From contig JALLBK010000508.1 in the NCBI GenBank assembly GCA_036940085.1, positions 1-24,953 of the forward strand: 24,953 nt of DNA. The letters are read 5' to 3'. Shown here one piece after another: positions 11,244 through 20,273 of the stretch (within the stretch, counting starts at the first letter, position 1; each line of letters begins with the position of its first letter). Made by a program: the position numbers and the translations under genes. Under the pieces are notes generated by a model, which saw nothing but the letters and a program-made list of their open reading frames with translations, did not search any database and was not told where the DNA came from. This stretch comes from Discostella pseudostelligera. Taxonomy: Eukaryota > Bacillariophyta > Thalassiosirophyceae > Thalassiosirales > Thalassiosiraceae.

Positions 11244-11607
11244 GGTAGTAGATAATAATATCTTTGTTAGAGGGAAGAGGGAGGGCAATGTGGCAATGGC
11301 AAGGGCAAAGATCAAAGATGATGATGCTGCGCGGCGGCGGCGGCGGCGGAAATGCCATGGAACAAAAGATTCGCAGTGTCAAAAGATGGATTCGCAAAGA
11401 TTTGGCGGGAGGACTAGATCTTTTTGCTTTTTGGAAAGATATTGTGGCGGGAAGAAAGATACTTATTGTGGCGGGAAGGATTGATCTTTGGCGAGAAGTC
11501 CTCCGTCGTCCGTTCGTCGTACGCACCGGCCGACCGACCGACGACAAAGGCAAAGGTAGATACGATAGGCAAAGGGAACAGGTAGGCAACCACTTCTTGG
11601 TGCGACC
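11244..11607. promoter_or_regulatory. Bidirectional promoter with four GGCGGGA-type motifs
   Basis: This 364-bp spacer lies between the divergent peroxidase and NDUFA5 genes. It holds four related motifs in one orientation: TTTGGCGGGA at 11401-11410, TGTGGCGGGAA at about 11453-11463, TGTGGCGGGAA at about 11478-11487 and TTTGGCGAGAA at 11498-11508. The two middle ones sit in near-identical 15-bp direct repeats (tattgtggcgggaag). The core matches the E2F/DP consensus. Because both flanking products look mitochondrial, shared control is plausible but inferred. Confidence 0.5.
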
Positions 11608-12457
11608 ATGACTTCCGCATCTGTGCTCCAAGCGCGGCACCTGCTGCTGGCCCGTCGGGCATTCTCTTCTTCTCAAACAACAACAACGACGCGGCAGGGG
11701 CTGTTGTGGTGCAGAGAACTCGTCTCCCAACGACAACGGCAACAGGCGACGACGAACCTCCTCAACCAACATCAACGGTGCTACTTCTCGGCCGAGCCGT
11801 CCACGGCGGCGCATCAAGACGATAAGCCATTGATTCCGGGAATTGGTAGGGGAAAGACTTCCACTGGATTGGTACGTTTTCATTTCTGCATTCACCGTTT
11901 AATTAGTCTGATCGACATGCTTTGTTGCGATCAGAGCAATGTAGTTATAGTAGATCTTAGATTCCTCTCGTTTCATTCATGTATTCACACACCTCCTCTC
12001 ACCCCGCCGTCTCTCTTTCTATTTGTTTCCTACGCATTTATACCATTTTCATCACCCCTCCCCCTCCCAGGTTGGACTCGCCGTAGACCACGACGCCGTC
12101 CCCAAAATGATCATTAAATACCAAGCCCTCCTCGACAAGCTTGCATCCTCCGACATGCCCCCCACGGCACAATACCGCATCAACGTTGAGAAAATTGCTC
12201 GCTATCGCATCATGGCAGCCCAGTCGAATTTGGATGATCCCGAAAAGGTCGAGGAGATGTGTAATTGTGGTCAAGTCGAGGAATTGGTGATTCAGGCCGA
12301 GAATGAAATGATTGTGATGGATATGTATTTGAGAAATCGATGGTGGGAGCTTGTGAAGCCGGTAGAGGTGGAGTATGACCCCGGACATGTCGATGGAGGA
12401 CATGGGGATGTAGAGTGGGGGGATGTACCTGGGGGGGAAGGTAGTGGAAAGAAGTAA
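11608..12457 (+). CDS. NDUFA5: NADH:ubiquinone oxidoreductase (complex I) subunit NDUFA5
   Basis: Exons 11608-11871 and 12071-12457 are joined at a phase-0 GT-AG intron and give 216 residues. The N-terminus is rich in Arg, Ser and Leu without acidic residues ([13 protein letters not shown]), typical of a mitochondrial presequence. The mature part carries the NDUFA5 family signature: [17 protein letters not shown] spanning the splice junction, then [18 protein letters not shown] and, near the end, [14 protein letters not shown]5 is an accessory subunit of the matrix arm of complex I. The last 25 residues are a Gly/Asp/His-rich tail beyond the usual family end. The gene shares its promoter region with cytochrome c peroxidase. 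Confidence 0.93.
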
Positions 12458-13141
12458 TGACGCAGTGAGATGGCACTGGCACAACGGGGGGATGGCAAAG
12501 TTTGGAAGTGCATTGCTAGTACTTGGGGACAGAAGAGTTGCTGTTGCACGGTAAAGCATTCCGGTACTGTGTCCCCGATTGGATATTTGTATTTGTAAGG
12601 GATTAACCCTAGTTTTGTTGATTAGGGCATGGCGTGGCAAGGGGAGGCAGGTGGGGGCGGGGGAGATATGAGCGACAAGTGACAATTCTAGGTCGCATTA
12701 TCGAGTATCGATCCTTGGCGGCTTAACATTGATTTCTTTCTAGCGATTATTGTACTCCTAGCTCATCATAATATTTTCGGACCGGCCGCGAAGTCGAAGC
12801 GGCTCATTATTCATCCCAGCGTTCCTCGTTGTGCCTGCATCATTCATGCGGGGCGTGGTGAGAACAGATCTTCCACGTGATACGATAGGAGTTATTATTT
12901 GGCGGGAGAGAGCGTGAGACAATAATTTGGCGGGAGAGATGGTGGTAAATTTGGCGGGAGAGAGACAGGTCGGTCGTCGCGGGTCGCGGTCGTCGAAGTG
13001 TTTCATTTTGCTTGACCATGAACCATGCCGGCGGCTGTCGACGATGGTAATAACTCTTCACAGCGCATGGTAGATAGTACTCGCAGTATTGTATTCCCCT
13101 TCATCCAGGGCGTCATCCAACTGTAATTACTCTTGTTGACA
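12458..13141. other. Spacer between NDUFA5 and the 1048-residue orphan
   Basis: No coding sequence was identified. Antisense frames that extend in from the NDUFA5 exon have no recognisable features. The right half carries a G-box (CACGTG, 12874-12879) and the triple TTTGGCGGGAGAGA array listed separately, so it is probably the promoter of the downstream gene. Confidence 0.5.
12898..12966 (+). promoter_or_regulatory. Three-copy E2F-type array TTTGGCGGGAGAGA
   Basis: Identical 14-bp direct repeats (TTTGGCGGGAGAGA) begin at 12898, 12926 and 12950. The spacings are 28 and 24 bp, and the last copy extends by another GA. The core TTTGGCGGGA matches the E2F/DP consensus. The array lies about 180-240 bp upstream of the start codon at 13142, in a plausible promoter position. 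The sequence identity is seen directly; regulation by E2F is inference. Confidence 0.6.
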
Positions 13142-16100
13142 ATGACACGCGCCACACCCCAATCTCAGTCTCAGTCTCAGCCCTACCACCGATCGGCGTC
13201 GGCGTCGGCGACGACGGCCTCGTCGTCTTCCCGATCGACATCATCATCCTCGCGCCAACAACAAAATAATAATAATAATCAACATCAACATTCATCGTCT
13301 CCATCATCAACGTCGATGAAAACGACTTTCCATCGCCATGCTAGTACGGGTGGTATAATCAGCGGCAGTGGCAGCAGCCTCGGCGGTGGCGGCGGTATTG
13401 TTGTTGGCAGCAGCACTAGTACTAGTGGCAATAGCTATCAGCCCAAAGTCAACACCACTAACAGAAGTAATCATCTCAATGCAGCTACAACCACCTCCCT
13501 ACCACCTCCCTCTACTCCTTCATCTAACTCTTCTTCTGTTATTGCCGAAGATAACAAAGCGAAGTCGTCGTCGTCGTTGTCCACACCCGAAAATACGAAT
13601 GCCACTACGACTACAACAACACTTCTCCCATCTTTTTTATCATTTATACTTCAATGCTTCTATCAGATCTTGATGATAATTCCATTTTATGGGTATTCTA
13701 GAAGGAGTAATATCAATGATCGGCGATGCAACATCAATGACAACAACATTGTCGACAACGATGTCATCAAGGCGTTGTTGTTGGAACGAAAACGAGCACT
13801 GATTTCTGCGGAGAATGAGGATGGGAACGACGACAACAACAACAACAACGACGACTATGACAATGTTCATATTGGTGGCAAAGGGGAGCATGAAGTCGAT
13901 GACGACATCTTTGATGTTGATACCGAGGAATATCTTCGAGTGAAGGCATCACCAGGCCTAACCACTCTCCTCGACAATGAGCTCTACCGTGCCTACAAGG
14001 CCGAGTTATTGCCCACGGTAGTATCGGCAAGTCAACTCCTAAGTGAATTTATTGAAATGCAGGAGACATCTGCTTTAATTTTAAGAGAGTGTCGCTGGAT
14101 GGTGGGAGTGCCATTCAGTGGGGGGATGACACTTTGTAAATGCACTGAGGATGATGAGGAGGAGGTGGAGTTAGTGGCGGTGGGGGGTGCCGTGTTGCAC
14201 GATGTATTTGTGGGTGAGGGGGCGGCGGTGGATACAAATGGTATGCCCGTCGTAGATTATCTGCGCACCGATATAGCAACATCGGAAGCAGTCGCCGAAG
14301 CAATGCATTCTGAGGATATTGCGAACTGGAATGAATTTGATACAATTCAAGACTTTGCGCAACAGTGCTGCCTTGCTGCTAAAGAGGCTATACATAGATT
14401 AACGACGGATCGTTTCGCCGACAGTGCGAATCGGACATTACAAGACTCCTTGGTGGCAACTTCTTTGGATGGGGCTGTCGAAACAACCGCGGCGGGGGTA
14501 CTGCACACTACCGGGGCTGCCGCTCGGGCACTTGCCGCATTGCAATACTCTCCATCAATCACCCAATCGTTAGCGTTTTCTCAATCATCATCTCCTATAG
14601 ACGCCGGTATTGGACGATGCTATCCATCACAGCGCCGTCGTGATTGCTGGGAAAGTCCACGTCTGTACTGCCCCGATTATTATTGGGCCGATGATGCCAT
14701 TGGTGGATGTCAGCGTTTGCTCAAAAATCTGTTGAAGCATCGTTTCGTCACCCTTGTGAATAATCATGGATGGGAACGATATAGCTCCATCAAGCCAAAG
14801 ACAGTTCTTGAGTCAAAAGATTCAAATCAGAGCCAATCCATCCTGTACTCACCAACCTATGCATCATCTACTCCTCACGTCTTCCCCTCCTTCGAGGCCA
14901 TACACTCACTGCATTATCTTGTATCCGAGCTACTGTCCACATCCATTCCCTCTCGGCTTAACCAATTCCGCGCCGCAACCGAATCGAATGCCGTTGTGTC
15001 AAAGCGACTATATTTGGTGAAGGCCGAATATCGCGCACCAATGCGTGCACTCTGGGAAAGCTGTATGAATCTGTATGCTGCGCCGAAGGCCGAATTGGTG
15101 GAACGATATTTACGAGAGTATCATAGTGTGAAGGTTGGAGCGAGTAGGTGTATGGAAAGTGGTGTCAGTGGCGTCGGTGGTGGTGGCGGCGGCATCGTCG
15201 GTGAAGGTGAAATAATCTGTGGGGGTGGGAAAAGTTCGTCAGGACGAAGGAGGAGTACGATAGATTCGACGGACGCGACAAAAAAAACTATCCTTCAGCA
15301 ACAGAGAGAGAAGTTGGAGGTGAGTACAAGCCGGTGATCGTTCTTGTCGAGATTTCCCACTCCTTCTTCCAAAGTCTGACAAAGATTGTTTAATCCTTCA
15401 AAGAAACTCATCACGGAGAGATATTGGAAACACCCGGCCTTCGTGGAAGCATTGCAATTAGAACGGTGTTGCGAACAACTTGAGCTGGAAATGGCTCAAA
15501 CATTGCTGCCGTTTGCGAATTTAGCATCTGAAATTATGAACAGTATGAAGGGACGACTAAGAGCGGTGACTGTGGTGAATAATAATGCGGCTGCTGGGCA
15601 GGATGACGAAGAGAGTAGTTCGTCTGCTGGAACATATGATGATCCCGTTCGGGCGCTTCTACGCTGGCAAGATGTGCCTTTCATGAGGGAACTATTGAGG
15701 GTAAGAAATATTGCACATACTAATTGATGACTTGTGTGCATGCTCTAAACAATCCGCAACCATCATCACTTTTACACAGAGGCTTAAATCTATTCTTCGT
15801 CGTAAGCCCGATCTTGATGAATCAATTGGTATACGACCACTCTTACTTGACCTTCAAGGTGTTCCTCGACATAAGCAAGATCCGATCGACTCGTCCATAG
15901 AAATGTCTTTCTTCCCCTCATTCATCGATACCACGAACTGCCAATGGTTCCATCTCGATCAATTTATTTTAGAAGTCGGTAAGCTCCTTGACATACTAAC
16001 AATTCCCAACACACCATTCGTCGTCGATGAACGAATTTCTGGAACGAAAGGAGGTGATAAAAACACTTTGCATGATCTCATTGAACAATGCAAAGAAGTT

Positions 16101-16451
16101 TGGAACGAGGAGCTGTTTTGTGCACAATACAAGGATTGGTACGATATGGTAAAGCGTCAACAGGAACTGAACGCGGGTTGTTCTTATCTCTCGGAGAGTA
16201 TTCGGCAGGCAGAGATTGAGTTAAGCATGGCTATGGCCTCCAAAGAACAGTTGGAAAGAGTGTACGCCCGTATTGAGGCTCTTCGGGCGGACAAGGCCGC
16301 TCGATACAAGGTAATGGCACAAATTGTCTTTGATGTGGGATATAGAGAGTTGAATCATGGTATTTTGGTCGAGACTCCTCCAAGGGATGATGAAACTATT
16401 GAATTTCCGCAACTCTCGGAACCAGGAGTGTTTGAGAAATGGGAATATTAG
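13142..16451 (+). CDS. Large orphan protein, disordered N-terminus and helical C-terminus
   Basis: Three exons, 13142-15319, 15404-15700 and 15780-16451, all with phase-0 junctions, give 1048 residues. Residues 1-160 are Ser/Thr/Gln/Asn-rich and low in complexity. Residues 161-185 are strongly hydrophobic (FLSFILQCFYQILMIIPFYGY core) and may be a membrane helix. An Asp/Asn-rich acidic stretch follows around 225-265. The rest looks globular and largely helical, with a Cys/Trp/Tyr-rich patch (RLYCPDYYWADD) and heptad-like helices after YKDWYDMVKRQQELN. I recognise no family. Reading frame length, clean splice sites and the amphipathic C-terminal part support a real gene. A Gly-rich linker precedes the first intron. 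The upstream triple E2F-type array suggests cell-cycle-linked expression; that is inference. Confidence 0.75.
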
Positions 16452-18633
16452 TCTGAACGTCAGACTAGTCTGAAAAGTTTTCAGATCCAGACAAGCCGAA
16501 ATCTCGCCGAAGTAAAATCTAGTAGCCACTGTTGCCGCATGAATTTTGATAACCGCTTTTAAATTCATGAATTGCATTCATTTTTCATTTTGCTCAACCC
16601 TCGGCATTTGATTGTTGCTTGTGTGTATTGAACCCATCCATTGAATCTTTTCCATTTGATTGTCCAATTGATTTTCAGCGATATTTAGTTCTTCTGGTGG
16701 TATTGCTCGTCTCAACAATGTGGAAGTGTTGTGTTTCTCTCAAAGTCGAATTTGAAATGAACCCTGCATTCAGTTCACCGCTCAGTTTCTTCGATTACAT
16801 TTGAACAAACCAGCAATTACTGTCGTGTGGAATACCAATTCAGCTTTATGGGTACATCATACCAACCAGCGATTAGGGTCACATGCAAGCTTAGAGTTCA
16901 GCTTTACAGGTGCCTCATACAAACCAGCAATTAGGGTATCGTGCAGGGTTCAGATTCAGATTTATGAGTGCCTTGTACCAACTGTTTGATGCAACTAATG
17001 GTGGTGGCTCAGCAATTCAACCCTCAAACTTCTGATAGACCAAAATCTCCTGCATCAATGGCAATGGTGTGTCAGTTAATGAATCCTGCATGACACTGCT
17101 TAACAGACCATAAATCTCAGCCAACCAACCCAACACCAACACTAGTCCACCCAATATCACCACCCAAATCCTTGAGTTGGTTGTTACATCATGCACATGT
17201 TGACCGCCAACCAACCAAATGCTTGTAGTAGATCTGGCTCTTCCAATATACCATTATCCTACAGTTGATTGTTACAGTTCACCTCAAAATTTAGTATTTT
17301 TTGTAGTGGTAGTGGTATGACTTCCATTACCATGCAGCATGCAGCTTTCAAGTATTTCTTAACTTTTGCAAGCAGATAACCATTCCTACTACTGCCAACT
17401 ATGCACAAGGAGAAACTGAAGCAACTAGAGAGGATAATCATCATGGTTGAGCATCGGCAATGCATCCAAAATGCATCTTAAAGTGGGTGGAATGATTTTG
17501 AGATCATAACTTGATTGTGTACTGCCCCTTCCATTCTCCACAAAATAAATGAATGCAGTGGGAGATTAAAAGTAATGGTCCCTTGAATCTCCACACCAAA
17601 ATCCCTAGTACCCTCTCATCAGGAGCCTTGTTGCAGAGTGCAGAGCATCAGACTGAGCCAGCATGCTGCTTTGGGTGAGGTACCCACATGGAACCTAGCG
17701 CATCAGCAGCAGCGGGTAATGGATGTACCTCCTCCTTGGGCTCCTCAGTTCACATTGATGCCTCTTCATGCTCTGCCAAAACATCTAAAGTAAATATTGC
17801 ATCTGTATTGGGCATTGTGCCCTCATCCACCACCCCTGCCACATCCAGGGTGGCAGCATCATGGACACCTCGTCAACAAGCCAAGGAGTGTGGTTCTCTC
17901 TCAGCATGCTCATAGTCATCTTCAATTCTGCAGCGATTGATTCCTCAACCTTTCCAAAGAGAACATCTGCTGGTTGTTTGGTGTGGAATCAGATGTTGCT
18001 GCTTGCTGTACCACTCCTTCTCCATCAGCAGCCGGATCCATTGCAATGCCAGCTGACCCTCCTTTGTTGCTCCTGATGGCACCAGCAGGGTAGTAGTGTA
18101 ATATGGGCAAAACAGCTCGATGGGTAGACGAAAAAGAAAATACAAGCAATGGTCAAAATTGAAAGTAGCGGCAATATAATATCATGGGTGTAACTCGGCG
18201 GGGTCGTCCTTGTATGAGTCTGTGTCGGCAGCCATGATCACAGGGTCACAAACAGTTGAAGACGGACAGACGAATTCATGGCGGGAAAGATCAAAGAACC
18301 GTCTGTCCTCCCCGCCAACCCAGTCGAGTCAATCACGGGTAGCGTCACGGCGAGCAATGGACAGATAGGAACCATGAGCGATAGACTACACCCTGTCTTC
18401 TCACAGTACAGGTCTCCTCTACACTGAACCATCGCCAAATACCAGCTGCTGTGCACCTATGTACCCAACAATCAACATCACACACTGCGGAACCACACAA
18501 TCAATCAAAATTCAACACACCAACCCCAACACCGACACCAATAGCGGATAGCGGGATATTGACGCTGCCAACACACCAACTACTACGAGGGGAATCCCTA
18601 GATTTCAGAGAATATTATACAGAGTGCACTATA
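16452..18633. other. Gene-poor 2.2-kb region
   Basis: I find no intact gene here. Short frames on both strands end quickly and have no recognisable domain. The left part holds an imperfect minisatellite (listed separately). Between about 17000 and 18150 the minus strand shows several short peptide-like segments in different frames, broken by stops, as expected of a decayed gene or transposon. I cannot name a family. The right end, before 18634, is the likely fibrillarin promoter and contains TGGCGGGAAA at 18279-18288 and an opposed CCGCCAA at 18312-18318. Confidence 0.5.
16811..16982. repeat. Imperfect minisatellite, three units of about 57 bp
   Basis: Three tandem units begin at 16811, 16866 and 16924. 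Each starts CAGC[AG]ATTA, contains TTCAG[CA]TTTA in the middle and ends T[CG]TACCAAC-like. Units 2 and 3 share CAGC[AG]ATTAGGGT. Units are 55-59 bp with scattered substitutions and small indels. No frame stays open through all three, so the repeat is non-coding. Confidence 0.65.
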
Positions 18634-20049
18634 ATGAGCGGCAGAGGAGGATTCGGAGGAGGACGTGGAAGAGGCGGCGGTGGCCGATCGCCGGGTAGAG
18701 GAGGACGAGATGGCGGCGGTCGATCTCCTGGCGGCAGGTAAGCACACATCATGTTGTGATGATGTGTTCGTTCTCCCTTGATGTGTCAGGCTATAATATT
18801 GAGAAATCCACTGACTCTCTCTCTCACTGAATCTCCTTGCTACGCTAAATCATTTTCATCTCATGCAAACATAATAATAGAGGTGCTGGTGGTAGAGGTG
18901 GTGGACGTGGAGGTGGCGGCCGCGGCGGCGGTGGGGGGCGGGGGGGTGCGGGGGGTGGTGGACGCGGTGGTGGACGTGGAGGCGGCAGGTGCGTTTTGTA
19001 TAGAATTCCATTTGTATTGACTTTGTTTTGATCTTGAACGAAACGGCGAGAAAGGATATCATCTCATGTGCCTACCAATATTTTTATGTATGTCTCTGTG
19101 TTTGTTTGTTTTTCAGAGGTGGACGTGGCGGTGGCGGCAGAGGAGGGGGTATGAAGGGCGGTGCCAAAGTTGTTATTGAACCACATCGACACGAGGGAGT
19201 ATTCATCGCACGTGGGAAGGAAGATGCATTGGTGACATTAAATAGTACCCCGGGTGTGGCGGTGTATGGTGAAAAGAGGATAAGTGTTGAAAGTCCACCG
19301 GGGCCGGATGGGGTGGCTGTGAAGGTGGAATACAGAGTTTGGAATCCGTTCCGATCTAAGAGTGAGTGTTTTTATCTCATACGTATTTCATTGGAACTTG
19401 ATGTCAATACTTTTTACGCGCACATCTGAACCCTATTTCTTCTGCTGGTCGACATTCGTTTTTCCAACCCCCTGCAATTATTGAAAATGAATTATTGACG
19501 GCAGTTGCTGCCGCCATCTTGGGTGGTGTCGACAACATTTGGATGAAACCTGGTTCCAAGGTCCTATACCTTGGAGCTGCCGCGGGCACATCCGTCTCTC
19601 ACGTATCCGATATTGTCGGTCCCAAAGGCAATGTCTACGCCGTCGAATTCTCCCACCGTCCCGGTCGGGATCTACTCAATGTCGCCAAGGCCCGGACAAA
19701 TGTAATCCCCATCATTGAGGACGCTCGCCATCCCCTCAAATATCGTATGTTAGTTGGCATGGTCGATTGTGTCTTTGCCGATATTGCACAGCCCGATCAG
19801 GCGCGTATTGTGGCTTTGAATTCGCATCATTTTCTCAAGAATGGAGGACATGCCGTGATTGCGATTAAGGCGAGCTGCATCGATTCGACGGCTGCGCCGG
19901 AGGCGGTATTTCGGAGGGAGGTCAGTAAGCTGCAATCGGAGAATTTCAAGCCATTGGAACAGTTGACGTTGGAGCCGTATGAGAGAGATCACTGTGTGTT
20001 GATTGCTCAGTATAGGCCGAGCAAAAAGAAGAAGAGCGCGGATCAATAG
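18634..20049 (+). CDS. FBL: Fibrillarin, C/D-box snoRNP 2'-O-methyltransferase
   Basis: Exons 18634-18737, 18881-18988, 19117-19361 and 19505-20049 total 1002 nt and give 333 residues. Fibrillarin is the methyltransferase of C/D snoRNPs in the nucleolus; it 2'-O-methylates rRNA under snoRNA guidance. Residues 1 to about 80 form the Gly/Arg-rich GAR domain. The conserved N-domain follows ([22 protein letters not shown]..., [10 protein letters not shown]). The Rossmann methyltransferase domain shows the SAM loop [17 protein letters not shown] (172-188), the acidic strand end [13 protein letters not shown], the catalytic-type Asp in [11 protein letters not shown] and the Lys in VIAIKAS. The last junction restores [12 protein letters not shown] Lys-rich tail ends the protein. 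All four exons use GT-AG introns of 128-143 bp. It is convergent with the next gene. Confidence 0.96.
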
Positions 20050-20273
20050 GAGTTGGGAAATGTTGGAAGGGGGCGTGACTAAAGCAACACTATCGTGGCA
20101 ATTGAACCGATGGAAGGGAGAGGGAAACAATGCATAGACAAAGTGGGAGGCAGTCGGCGGAGTCGGACGACTAATATGGTAAACTAATCAGTGGATGAAT
20201 TACAACCTGTGATCAAATCTTTCAAAGAATTTGACTCGGAACACACTCCAGTGTTAGACATTGCCGCGGATCC

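Noticed and set aside
11244..11315. N-terminal extension of the peroxidase frame
   Set aside because: It contains no ATG (it begins at TTG); the ATG at 11241-11243 gives a plausible mitochondrial presequence.
11062..11895. 277-codon minus-strand frame
   Set aside because: It overlaps the peroxidase first exon in another frame and the NDUFA5 first exon antisense. Its composition is Arg/Pro/Cys-rich and it shows no domain.
12038..12685. 215-codon minus-strand frame opposite NDUFA5
   Set aside because: NDUFA5 on the plus strand is clearly conserved; the antisense frame is His/Pro/Leu-rich and featureless.
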